Origin: Litorimonas sp. | GTDB lineage: Bacteria; Pseudomonadota; Alphaproteobacteria; Caulobacterales; Maricaulaceae | Direction of reading: 5' to 3' | Assembly (NCBI GenBank): GCA_029936425.1 | Contig: JAPYSU010000018.1 | Location: forward strand, 1 to 57,049 | DNA: 57,049 bases | Shown here: one piece after another, positions 9,412 to 16,698 of the stretch | How the letters are laid out: every line of letters starts with the position of its first letter | How positions within the stretch are numbered: position 1 is the stretch's first letter | Notes under the pieces: model-generated | What the model saw: the letters and a program-made list of their open reading frames with translations, nothing else | Told to the model about the DNA's origin: nothing | Database searches by the model: none | Program-made: the position numbers and the translations under genes

Positions 9412-9463
9412 CATCGCCGCGACCCGGTAGGGTCTGCCTCGCGGAGCGAGGAACGCGGCGATG
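9412..9463. repeat. Three-armed (cloverleaf-like) palindrome after purH
   Basis: A perfect 9-bp outer stem (9412-9420 with 9455-9463, CATCGCCGC/GCGGCGATG) encloses two perfect hairpins: 9421-9425/9430-9434 (GACCC, loop GGTA) and 9437-9442/9446-9451 (CCTCGC, loop GGA). Almost every base is paired. There is no T tract, so this is not a standard terminator. It marks the edge of the AT-rich island that follows and shares the CCTCGC...GCGAGG arm with the element at the start of the window. Confidence 0.65.
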
Positions 9464-9569
9464 CTGTGACCTACTGAGAATGTTTTCAAATTTTTAAAAT
9501 TATTTGCGATCTAAAGGTTTTACATACTGTAGAATTTGTAAAACCACAGTTGCAATTAAGAGAAAGAGC

Positions 9570-9905
9570 TCAAAGGTCATTATCTATCTCCAGCTGTTTC
9601 TCATGACGAAGTAAATCGAAGAAATAGAAGCCATCATTAGTAAATCGATATTCTGCTCTACCCAACTTCTTTAGATAACCTTTGCTTGCGTATCTTGCTA
9701 ATTTAACTCTCAGCCCATCAGTTGATATTTCAATTTTATCCCTCAGAACAAAATTTCTGACTTCTTCAAGATAGAATGGTTGGGGGTGCCTATGCACAAA
9801 TTGATAAAATAAATTCCTCCATTCTAGCGGCGCACGACGTTTTCTGCATTGAGATTTGTTCTGTGTATGTTCCATGCGTTCAACATATGGTGAGTCTTCA
9901 TTCAC
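9570..9905 (-). CDS. Hypothetical small protein, winged-helix-like
   Basis: The 111-residue product is rich in basic and aromatic residues. Residues 40-100 (EEVRNFVLRDKIEISTDGLR and the following VKLARYASKGYLKKLGRAEYRFT) have the helix-helix-hairpin pattern of a winged-helix domain, so DNA binding is plausible but not shown. No ribosome site is clear; an internal ATG at 9875 is an alternative start. Base composition is much more AT-rich than neighbouring genes, which suggests recent transfer. It lies leftward, downstream of the HigBA pair, and a 15-bp inverted repeat sits upstream of its promoter region. Confidence 0.55.
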   Translation of the reverse strand: MNEDSPYVERMEHTQNKSQCRKRRAPLEWRNLFYQFVHRHPQPFYLEEVRNFVLRDKIEISTDGLRVKLARYASKGYLKKLGRAEYRFTNDGFYFFDLLRHEKQLEIDNDL

Positions 9906-9985
9906 GCAATAGAATTATTCTATCTGATACGGAATTTTTCATAATTATACAAAATTATAAAGATTATTTACCTAAATGCGCTTTA

Positions 9986-10058
9986 GCGTATCATTTAACG
10001 TTACTCTTTATTGCTTTTATCTTATTTAACTCGTTTTTTTGTGCGTTAAATGATACGC
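9986..10058. repeat. Perfect 15-bp inverted repeat in AT-rich intergenic DNA
   Basis: GCGTATCATTTAACG (9986-10000) recurs as its exact reverse complement at 10044-10058, with a 43-bp AT-rich spacer. The outer flanks continue as GCTTTA/TTTAGC. The pair lies between the end of the toxin-antitoxin operon and the leftward gene ending at 9570. It may be a pair of regulator sites or the ends of a tiny relic element. Confidence 0.6.
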
Positions 10059-10122
10059 TTTAGCTCTAACTTAATCTTTATCAAATCAACTTTTTACCAT
10101 TTCATTCTAATTCTGAACTCCA

Positions 10123-10443
10123 TCACGCCGCTTTTGCATCTAAAGCCTTCGCTTCCAATGAAATATTCAACGCTTTCAAGACAGCTAAAATCGTTCCGAA
10201 TTGCGGCTTTCCCTTTTTGGACAAGCCTCGATAAAGACTTGGACGGGAGAGACCTGATTTTTCGGCAATATCTGTCATGCCTTTAGCGCGGGCGATGACG
10301 CCAATTGCGTCAATGATCACGGCTTCATCCCCGCTGTGAAAGGCTTCTGTCAGATAATAACTCATAGCTACATCTGACTCCAGATAATCCGCCGGATCAT
10401 AGGGGCTTAATTCTAAATCTGCTTTTGTCATATCTGTGCTCAT
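10123..10443 (-). CDS. HigA-type antitoxin (addiction module antidote)
   Basis: This 106-residue protein is a helix-turn-helix antitoxin. The region about 55-95 (GMTDIAEKSGLSRPSLYRGL, then FGTILAVLKALNISL) is the HTH typical of the antidote family paired with HigB/RelE-like killer proteins. The acidic N-terminal part probably wraps and neutralises the toxin. The gene follows the toxin gene with an ATGA overlap, the toxin-first order of higBA modules. It would bind the toxin and repress the shared promoter upstream of 10727. The AT-rich setting suggests a mobile module. Confidence 0.88.
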   Translation of the reverse strand: MSTDMTKADLELSPYDPADYLESDVAMSYYLTEAFHSGDEAVIIDAIGVIARAKGMTDIAEKSGLSRPSLYRGLSKKGKPQFGTILAVLKALNISLEAKALDAKAA

Positions 10444-10727
10444 AATAACGTTACCATTTCTTTGGCGCGTTTAATATCGCGACTTTGACTACCTTTCGTT
10501 CCGCCTGCGAGCAGGATAATAATTTTTTGTCCTTTTCGCGTAAAGTAAATGCGATAGCCCGGGCCGTAAGCATGTCGCAATTCAGACACGCCCTGCCCCA
10601 CGGATTTGACATCTCCTAAATGTCCTAGTTCCAACCGCCTGATACGTTCGGCTATAATTGCTTTAGCGCGTCTATCTCTGAGGCCTTTCAACCATTTAGA
10701 GAAGTACTGCGTTTGAACAACTTTCAT
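10440..10727 (-). CDS. HigB/RelE-ParE superfamily toxin (addiction module killer protein)
   Basis: The 95-residue protein has the RelE/ParE fold signatures: a basic helical start (FSKWLKGLRDRRAKAIIAER), GVSELRHAYGPGYRIYFTRK, then KIIILLAGGTKGSQSRDIKRA. Family members are ribosome-dependent mRNA endonucleases or otherwise block growth; this subgroup is annotated as the killer half of an addiction module. The RxYF and GGTKxSQxxDI motifs of the subgroup are intact, so the toxin is likely functional. Its stop overlaps the antitoxin start by 4 bp. Confidence 0.88.
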   Translation of the reverse strand: MKVVQTQYFSKWLKGLRDRRAKAIIAERIRRLELGHLGDVKSVGQGVSELRHAYGPGYRIYFTRKGQKIIILLAGGTKGSQSRDIKRAKEMVTLL

Positions 10728-10757
10728 ATTTAAATGTAGCCTAGGGGCGACATTTAG

Positions 10758-11204
10758 TCAAGGTGCCGTCTTAAGCTCCCAACCGCCTTTCCCGCTCACC
10801 GCCCGCAAAACCAGATAAAGCGCCAACCCCACCGGCCCCGCCATAAAGGTCAGCCCCAAACAGGGCACCAGTAACCAATGACTAAATCCGCGCCGCTTCG
10901 CGTCCCGCGCTTCCCACGCGCCAATAAACAGATCAAAGACCAGATAATGTGTCCAGCCAATGATAATGCCGACGTCGGACGAGAATAACTCTCTTACGCC
11001 TTCGATTGAGGTGAAATTTCCGCCTGCGCCCTGCCCGCTGAGCGCCAGAGCGAAGCAGATAATATAAACTCCGCCAAGAAAAAGAGGATAGAGCGCGGAG
11101 TGAACAATGAATTTCGTGCCTTTCCATTTCGGAAAGAAGATGAGCAGCGCCCAGGCCGGAAGCACGCTCAAGTTAATTAGGCTAAACAATAGGGGATAGG
11201 TCAT
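10758..11204 (-). CDS. ABA4-like (DUF4281) membrane protein
   Basis: This 148-residue protein has four predicted membrane helices (about 5-22, 35-55, 75-95 and 115-138). The pattern WTHYLVFDLFIGAWEARDA and the closing GPVGLALYLVLR match the ABA4-like family, named after a plant protein needed for neoxanthin synthesis. Bacterial members have no settled function; a link with carotenoids is only an analogy. It is downstream of nothing obvious, is oriented leftward toward the toxin-antitoxin pair, and has normal composition, so the island edge lies just left of it. Confidence 0.8.
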   Translation of the reverse strand: MTYPLLFSLINLSVLPAWALLIFFPKWKGTKFIVHSALYPLFLGGVYIICFALALSGQGAGGNFTSIEGVRELFSSDVGIIIGWTHYLVFDLFIGAWEARDAKRRGFSHWLLVPCLGLTFMAGPVGLALYLVLRAVSGKGGWELKTAP

Positions 11205-11349
11205 ACTTCGCCTTAAAGGCTATTGCGGAAGCCCGCCACTCAATCCCGCCTCTCCAAAACATTAACAATTCTTAAGCTTTTGACAGGGATTGGAACGTTT
11301 ACTCCGGGGCGGAATTATACAGATACAGTTCTCAAGAAAGGGGATGACT

Positions 11350-11739
11350 ATGACCCATTTTAAAACAGCAACGCTTATTGCGGCCTCGACTTTGCTTTTT
11401 GCCAGCACAAACGCATTTGCAGGCGAACAGGTCAAATCCGACGACATGAAAGCCGATAAAACGGCCGAAATGAGTCAGGAGAGTGAGACATCTGAGACGG
11501 CGGCCACAACGTCTGCGGTTGTGACATTCACCAAGACATCGGAAGATCCGCGCGTTCTAGGTGCGATTGCCCGCGGCGATATGGTCAAAGTACAGGATAA
11601 TGACGGCGATGTTTACCTAAACCGCTTTGTTCCTCTCGCAGAACTGCCTGATCCCGAGCTCGATGTCGATACGGTCGAGAGCTATACTTACGAGTATAAT
11701 GGACGGGTATATACAAACAAAGTCGTCAACGAAAAATAG
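11350..11739 (+). CDS. Secreted hypothetical protein
   Basis: The 129-residue protein begins with a signal peptide (TLIAASTLLFASTNAFAGE, cleavage after AFA). The mature protein is acidic, with a Thr/Ser/Glu-rich stretch, then a compact domain holding DPRVLGAIARGDMVKVQDND and a tyrosine-rich end. No family was recognised. The frame is open upstream to 11290, but AGGGG ends at 11343, so the ATG at 11350 has the proper six-base spacing and the signal peptide starts there. It is probably periplasmic. Confidence 0.7.
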   Translation: MTHFKTATLIAASTLLFASTNAFAGEQVKSDDMKADKTAEMSQESETSETAATTSAVVTFTKTSEDPRVLGAIARGDMVKVQDNDGDVYLNRFVPLAELPDPELDVDTVESYTYEYNGRVYTNKVVNEK

Positions 11740-11911
11740 ATGCGACAAAGCGCGGAAAAGCTCCGTTTTTCGGGTTTTCCGCCAATTGAAGCTGGCGTGA
11801 GCTTTCGTAAAATTACAAAAAACTCACGCTTCATTCAGGAACCTGTCAGCTTACACTGCGTAGATGCGGACACGGTTGGGACCGAAATTTTTAACTCCAG
11901 AAGGAAACGAC

Positions 11912-12277
11912 ATGAAATATTTAACAATGACAATCGCAACAGCGTCGATTTTAGGCCTCGCAGCCTGCACAACGACAGGTAATGTTGAGAAAAATGCCGC
12001 TCTCGGCGCCGCAGGTGGCGCTCTGGCCGGAGCCGTTATCGGTAATAATGTAGGTGACGGCGATGCCAAGACAGGCGCTGCAATTGGCGCCGTTGTTGGC
12101 GGCGCAGGCGGAGCCTATGCCGGCGCTCAGAAAGACAAAGCTATTGGCGAAGGCACACGTGTGCGCCAACGCGCTAATGGTCAGCCTCTTTATTATGATC
12201 AATCTGCGGGTCGTTACTACTATTTCGACGAAGCCCGCGGACGCACCTACTTTGAAAACGGTGAGCTTCGCGGTTAA
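11912..12277 (+). CDS. Glycine-zipper outer-membrane lipoprotein
   Basis: The 121-residue protein has a lipoprotein signal peptide with lipobox LAAC (Cys near residue 18). A glycine-zipper region follows (about 28-70, repeated GAAxGGxxGAxxG units), as in the YMGG-like/Rickettsia 17-kDa antigen-type proteins that insert in or lie against the outer membrane. The C-terminal part, with YYDQSAGRYYYFDEARGRTY, is tyrosine-rich. An AAGGA ribosome site precedes the ATG. A strong terminator follows, so it forms its own unit. The exact role is unknown; envelope integrity is the usual inference. Confidence 0.82.
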   Translation: MKYLTMTIATASILGLAACTTTGNVEKNAALGAAGGALAGAVIGNNVGDGDAKTGAAIGAVVGGAGGAYAGAQKDKAIGEGTRVRQRANGQPLYYDQSAGRYYYFDEARGRTYFENGELRG

Positions 12278-12300
12278 GTCCGGATCACAAATCAAGAAAA

Positions 12301-12326
12301 GGCGGTTTTTTGAAACCGCCTTTTTT
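12301..12326 (+). terminator. Rho-independent terminator after the glycine-zipper gene
   Basis: A perfect 8-bp stem GGCGGTTT/AAACCGCC with loop TTTG is followed by six T residues. Confidence 0.92.
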
Positions 12327-12354
12327 ATTGTCCGGAATTAGCGTATGAACCCTT

Positions 12355-12729
12355 ATGTCTGATTACCCCTTTGAACGCACCGCAACGGTGTATCCGGCCG
12401 GCACTATTTTACAGGTGAAAGCCTTTGGCTTTGTCACGCATTACGGAATTTCGACCGGTTACGGCACCGTCATTCATACCTCGGCGCGGTTTGGCCGGGT
12501 CGAAGAAACTGATATGGCCGATTTTTCGCAAGGCAAATCCGTGAAAGCCGTGCATCTGAGCGCGGGGATTTCAGGCGCAGAGCTTGTCGCCCGCGCCCGG
12601 AGCCGTAAAGGTGACCGCTATAATGTGCTCATAAATAATTGCGAGCATTTTGTGACCTGGGTCATGGAAGGCAAAGGCCGCTCAGCACAGCTCGGCCCGC
12701 TGGACGCCCGCCGCTTGTCACGGGATTAG
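12355..12729 (+). CDS. LRAT-like / NlpC-P60-superfamily acyltransferase-hydrolase
   Basis: The 124-residue protein resembles the lecithin retinol acyltransferase (LRAT) fold, a permuted NlpC/P60 papain-like group. The catalytic set is visible: first histidine in FVTHYGIS near 29, second histidine in VIHTSARFG near 41, and the nucleophile cysteine in NNCEHFVTWV near 96. Bacterial LRAT-like proteins are mostly uncharacterised; thioester, acyl-transfer or amidase activity on lipids is possible. It has no signal peptide or membrane segment, so it is probably cytosolic. It lies 77 bp upstream of mtgA in the same direction. Confidence 0.8.
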   Translation: MSDYPFERTATVYPAGTILQVKAFGFVTHYGISTGYGTVIHTSARFGRVEETDMADFSQGKSVKAVHLSAGISGAELVARARSRKGDRYNVLINNCEHFVTWVMEGKGRSAQLGPLDARRLSRD

Positions 12730-12806
12730 TTTACCGGTCCCTAATTCGGCCTTCCATAAAATGGTAATAGACGAAGACCTACAAAACATTCTTCAGGACT
12801 CAGAGC

Positions 12807-13586
12807 ATGACTGAACGCGAAGATCCTCCGACAGAAGAGGAGAAAAAGAAGAAAGCGGCGGAGGCGGGAGAGGCTTTAACTCCAATCGCTTCCACGACCC
12901 CTCCGAAATCACGTCCCGTAAGACAGGTTTTTAAAGGGGCCCTAATTGCGGGGCTTTTTCTGTTTCTGTCCGTCCACCTATATTTGCTCGCCCTGACTGT
13001 TTTGCCAGTTCCTACGACACTGAACATGATACTTAATGACGATCCCGTACGCAGGCAGACCGTGCCATTGTCAGAAATTTCCCCCAATCTGGTTTACGCC
13101 GTTATTGCGGCAGAAGATTCCCGTTTCTGCGAACATGACGGGATTGACTTTGAAGCCGTCCAGAAAGCCTACGAAAGCAATCAATCCGGCCGGCAGCGGC
13201 GCGGCGGCTCCACAATCTCTCAGCAAACAGCCAAAAACGTTATTTTCTGGAATGGTGGGGGTTATCTTCGCAAAATTGGCGAAGCCTATGTGACCTTTAC
13301 GATTGAAACCTTTTGGTCAAAGCGGCGCATCATGGAAGTTTATCTGAACGTTGCGGATTGGGGCGACGGCATTTACGGCGCAGAAGGCGCTGCGCGGGTG
13401 CGGTTTCGAAAACACGCTGCCGACCTTTCGGCGCGGGAAGCCGCCCTGCTGGCCGCCGTATTGCCGAGTCCGCATAAATGGCGCGTCGACCCCCCCGGCC
13501 CCTATGTCAGCGGACGGGCCGGAACCTTGCAGGCGCGGATGGGCGAAGTCCGGCGCAGCGGCTATGCCGCCTGCGTTCTTCAATAA
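12807..13586 (+). CDS. mtgA: Monofunctional biosynthetic peptidoglycan transglycosylase
   Basis: MtgA polymerises lipid II into glycan strands at the inner membrane. The 259-residue protein has a charged cytoplasmic leader, one membrane helix (about 43-66) and a GT51 domain. All motifs are present: EDSRFCEHDGID with the catalytic glutamate (near 102), GGSTISQQTAKN (near 132), a partial RKxxE motif in LRKIGEA, and RIMEVYLNVADWG. There is no transpeptidase domain, so it is the stand-alone form. The glutamate/lysine-rich leader (EEEKKKKAAEA) is longer than in typical enteric MtgA. Confidence 0.93.
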   Translation: MTEREDPPTEEEKKKKAAEAGEALTPIASTTPPKSRPVRQVFKGALIAGLFLFLSVHLYLLALTVLPVPTTLNMILNDDPVRRQTVPLSEISPNLVYAVIAAEDSRFCEHDGIDFEAVQKAYESNQSGRQRRGGSTISQQTAKNVIFWNGGGYLRKIGEAYVTFTIETFWSKRRIMEVYLNVADWGDGIYGAEGAARVRFRKHAADLSAREAALLAAVLPSPHKWRVDPPGPYVSGRAGTLQARMGEVRRSGYAACVLQ

Positions 13587-13614
13587 AAAAAACGCCCTCC
13601 TAAAAAGAAGGGCG
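13585..13614 (-). terminator. Terminator between convergent mtgA and secreted-protein gene
   Basis: A 6-bp stem CGCCCT/AGGGCG (13593-13598/13609-13614) is preceded on the plus strand by an A run, which gives a U tract for leftward transcription from 13998. It may also slow rightward transcription from mtgA. Confidence 0.75.
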
Positions 13615-13665
13615 AGTTTCGGGAAATTGAGCGGGCTTTACCCGCTTAAATTTACCCTGGGGCAA

Positions 13666-13998
13666 TCATTTCCTGTCGTTGGAGGCGAGCAAGGAAATCT
13701 CTTTGGTTCCGTCATTCACGGCCAGGACTTTTGAGCGTTTGATCGTGCAGGTCACGTTCAAATCCTTACCGCCATCTGTGGACACGGCTGTGAAATAAAT
13801 TGTTTTTGTCCGATTGCCTTCTTCGCGGTCATAGCTGAGGCGGTAGTTCGACATATCCATTTCGGACTGCTCTGTCAGAGCGGCGCGGCATTTCTCGACA
13901 TCCCCATTAGAGGCGGCAAAAGCCGGGGTTGAGACAAACATTCCTGCGCCGAGCGCGGTGATGGCAGCAAGTTTCAGGGGGGCAATTAATTTCGTCAT
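13666..13998 (-). CDS. Secreted hypothetical protein
   Basis: The 110-residue protein has a signal peptide (hydrophobic core 8-25, cleavage after AFA near 28). The mature domain holds two cysteines (KCRAAL and NVTCTIKRS) and alternating beta-type segments such as TKTIYFTAVS. The family was not recognised. A good ribosome site (AAAGGAG) precedes the ATG, and a terminator lies at its end, so it is a single-gene unit with a periplasmic or secreted product. Confidence 0.72.
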   Translation of the reverse strand: MTKLIAPLKLAAITALGAGMFVSTPAFAASNGDVEKCRAALTEQSEMDMSNYRLSYDREEGNRTKTIYFTAVSTDGGKDLNVTCTIKRSKVLAVNDGTKEISLLASNDRK

Positions 13999-14148
13999 GA
14001 CAATCTCCTTTAAGATTATAAGCGGGCCAATTCACTGGCGTTCGACTTAAAAGAAAGGTGAAGGTTTCGGGAGAAGAAGTCCTGTTGATACCGAAAAAGA
14101 CCAGTCGATTTTAAAATCAATCGGATGTTTTCAATATCAATCAGATTG

Positions 14149-15204
14149 TCATGGTCCTTTTTGTTCGTTCAGTTTCTGCCGGTAGGCTGTCGGCGTCATC
14201 CCCTCCATGGCCCGAAAGGCACGGTTGAACGGGGCAAGAGAATTATACCCTACATCCATCGCCAGGGTTAAAACCGGTATGCGGGATTTCTCCGGATCCT
14301 GAAGGTCGGCTTTCACCGCATTAATCCGGTAACTATTCACGAAGGCAGAAAAATTCCGATAGCCCAGCCCCTGATTGATCAGAGCCCGCAGCCTGTGTTC
14401 GGGGGCGTCCAGATGTTCGGCCAGGCTCCGGATCGTCATGCCGGCCTCGCGGTAAATCTTGTCCGTTTCCATTGCCGCCGTAAGCTTTTGCAGTAAAAAT
14501 TCGTCGCGGGGGTCTATCGCAGAGCCGCCCTCGGAGAGATCACTCGGACTATGCTGAAACTCCATACTGTCCAGGTCAATCCGGGTCAGCCAAAGCGTAA
14601 ACCAAAGAGCCAGAGGAAAAACGACCAGCGGTTTGATGAAAGTTAACTGCCCTTCGTAGAAAGGATTCCAGACGTTCTCAGTCAGGATAGAAAAAGTAAC
14701 AGACGCCACAACACCGCCAATAAAATAGGCTCTGTACAGACGGCGGGTGGCGACAAGATCGTCCCGTCCCTCGCGGGTTACGGTGAAGACAAGATGGCCC
14801 ATAAGCGCCAAAGAAAACACATAAAATGCAATCAATAAAAATGCGGGATAGGTGTAGGAGTCGACAATCTGCGCATAGCTCCGCGGCAGAGTCAGGGTGA
14901 TAAAGGCGAAAAAAATCGCCCAATGGGACCATTTGAGCTTAAAATCATCCCGAAAAATGGCCAGGCCAAACCACCACGCAAAAACAATGGCCCCGGCCTC
15001 GAGCAGACTCGCAATAACGAATAAGGGAAAAGGCGGCCGCAAGACTTCGGGCGCGGTGGCTATCAACATGCCGGCCGTTCCCAATGCGGTCAGCACCACA
15101 AAAATTGCGGGCCGCCAACAACATTTATCCCTGAGCGCCAGAATTGCCGAGAGCAATAAAAGCGTCACGGTCGAAATGCGTAATAAAGCGTCAAGCCAGA
15201 GCAT
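14149..15204 (-). CDS. AraC-family regulator with multi-span membrane sensor
   Basis: The 351-residue protein combines about seven N-terminal membrane helices (residues 1-215) with a C-terminal AraC/XylS DNA-binding domain (about 255-345). The second half shows the two helix-turn-helix units: LDAPEHRLRALINQGLGYR and LTLAMDVGYNSLAPFNRAFR, followed by GMTPTAYRQKL. The membrane part probably senses a hydrophobic or envelope signal and transmits it to DNA bound near the membrane. It lies on the same strand as the mechanosensitive channel gene, 99 bp downstream of that gene's stop, which makes that channel one candidate target or partner. Confidence 0.88.
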   Translation of the reverse strand: MLWLDALLRISTVTLLLLSAILALRDKCCWRPAIFVVLTALGTAGMLIATAPEVLRPPFPLFVIASLLEAGAIVFAWWFGLAIFRDDFKLKWSHWAIFFAFITLTLPRSYAQIVDSYTYPAFLLIAFYVFSLALMGHLVFTVTREGRDDLVATRRLYRAYFIGGVVASVTFSILTENVWNPFYEGQLTFIKPLVVFPLALWFTLWLTRIDLDSMEFQHSPSDLSEGGSAIDPRDEFLLQKLTAAMETDKIYREAGMTIRSLAEHLDAPEHRLRALINQGLGYRNFSAFVNSYRINAVKADLQDPEKSRIPVLTLAMDVGYNSLAPFNRAFRAMEGMTPTAYRQKLNEQKGP

Positions 15205-15303
15205 AATTTTATTAGACCGTGTTCAAGCAAATTTCACAAGTTACAAGCGCGCCTTCGGCGTGCAGGCCCGCCATACATCTTTATAAGCGGGTGATGAATT
15301 CTT

Positions 15304-16602
15304 TTATTTAATATTCTTAACCACACGCTGCGGGAACGGAATTTCGATATTATTGGCCTTGAGCGTACGCCAAATTATCATGCCGACATCGGACGTAAAT
15401 TTATTCGGTCCGTCATCAATGCCTTCGGCCCAGAACTCGACGCACATATTAATGGCGCTATCCCCGAAGGATCGAAATTCGACGCTCGGTACATCCGGAT
15501 CGCTCAGCACAGCTTCATGCTCTAAAACAGCGTCGCGTATCAGCGGAACGAGCGCGTCCAAATCGGTATCGTAAGCCACGCCGAAATCGACTTCATAACG
15601 TTGCAGCGGATTATCATGCGTCCAGTTTTCATAGGCGTCTTCAGTAAATTTTGTATTTGGAACGATGATATCCTTTCCGTCCGCCGTTGCCACGGTGGTC
15701 GAGCGGATATTAATCGCTTTGACGCGGCCGAATTTCTCCCCCTCCATATTGACGTAATCACCGATCTTAACGGACCGGTCAAAGAGGATGATGAGGCCGG
15801 AAACAAAATTCGCGGCAATCGGCTGCAGGCCGAACCCAATTCCAAGACCCAGCGCGGAGAAAACAACCACGAGACCTGACAGCGGTATTCCCGCTGCGCC
15901 GACGACCAGGAAAAATATGATAACGAATAGAACAATCTGGAAGAGTTTGGCGACAATTTCGCGAACGCCGGCATCCAGATTTTCTTGTGACCGAATTGCC
16001 GATTGTCCCTTCACATTGGAAAGATTGCCGACCCAGAAAAATAGAAAGCCGAACACGACGAGTTTTACAATCGTCATCGCCGTGATCGGATTGTTCCCCA
16101 TCGGGAGAAGAACAGTTCCGCTTAATAGGCTTTTGAATTCGTCAAAATAACCCAGAACGATGATCAGGCTGAGCGGCACCAGGACCCAAAGAGCGAGCTT
16201 GCGGTAGAAGGCATCCCGTAGGAAAACCTTTATGACGCGGTACACCAGAAAAACAGCGGCCAGGCTTTGCGCCAGTTTCACCAGCCAATCCTGAGAGAAG
16301 GCGGGAACGGCTAATAGAATGTTGGAAGAAAGCCCGAGAAGGAGAACAAGCAAAACAGCCCGAAGCAATCCGCCCAGCTTATAGAGAACCTGCCTGACTT
16401 TCAGATATTTTACGGTTTCAGCCGGTTCCTTTCTGAAAAATGGAATGGCCCGCTGCAATATTTTTGCCAAAAGGGGCGCGATGAGGATCGATAGAACGAT
16501 CGCGCCGAGCTGCGCCAGAAAGGACGGCGTCTGCATCCAGAGCCAAATCTGATCACGCCATTTTTCCAGCTGGCTTTGTACTGTGGCCAGATCAAAATCC
16601 AT
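15304..16602 (-). CDS. Mechanosensitive ion channel, MscS family
   Basis: The 432-residue protein has about five to six membrane helices. The last, pore-lining one is GLVVVFSALGLGIGFGLQP, followed by the MscS beta-domain with SVKIGDYVNMEGEKFGRVK, DGKDIIVPNTKF and an alpha/beta C-terminal domain. Such channels open under membrane tension and release solutes after osmotic downshock. It is longer than E. coli MscS because of extra N-terminal helices. A TTG start at 16617 is possible, but the ATG at 16602 has a GGAGGA site at ideal spacing and is chosen. Confidence 0.9.
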   Translation of the reverse strand: MDFDLATVQSQLEKWRDQIWLWMQTPSFLAQLGAIVLSILIAPLLAKILQRAIPFFRKEPAETVKYLKVRQVLYKLGGLLRAVLLVLLLGLSSNILLAVPAFSQDWLVKLAQSLAAVFLVYRVIKVFLRDAFYRKLALWVLVPLSLIIVLGYFDEFKSLLSGTVLLPMGNNPITAMTIVKLVVFGFLFFWVGNLSNVKGQSAIRSQENLDAGVREIVAKLFQIVLFVIIFFLVVGAAGIPLSGLVVVFSALGLGIGFGLQPIAANFVSGLIILFDRSVKIGDYVNMEGEKFGRVKAINIRSTTVATADGKDIIVPNTKFTEDAYENWTHDNPLQRYEVDFGVAYDTDLDALVPLIRDAVLEHEAVLSDPDVPSVEFRSFGDSAINMCVEFWAEGIDDGPNKFTSDVGMIIWRTLKANNIEIPFPQRVVKNIK

Positions 16603-16698
16603 GATGCGTCCTCCCAAAAAATCACTTTGCTTTAAAAGGGGGGCTATCTTTTGTAAACGGTTATGCGCTAGGAACGCGCCGTCTTAAGGAGCCAGTTT

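Noticed and set aside
9776..10063. Rightward 95-codon open frame in the AT-rich island
   Set aside because: It overlaps the leftward winged-helix-like gene and the inverted repeat, has skewed hydrophobic composition and no ribosome site.
11292..11316. GGAAC motif upstream of the secreted protein at 11350, as a further EcfG promoter
   Set aside because: The -10 part is AATT instead of a GTT core at N16, so the match is too weak.
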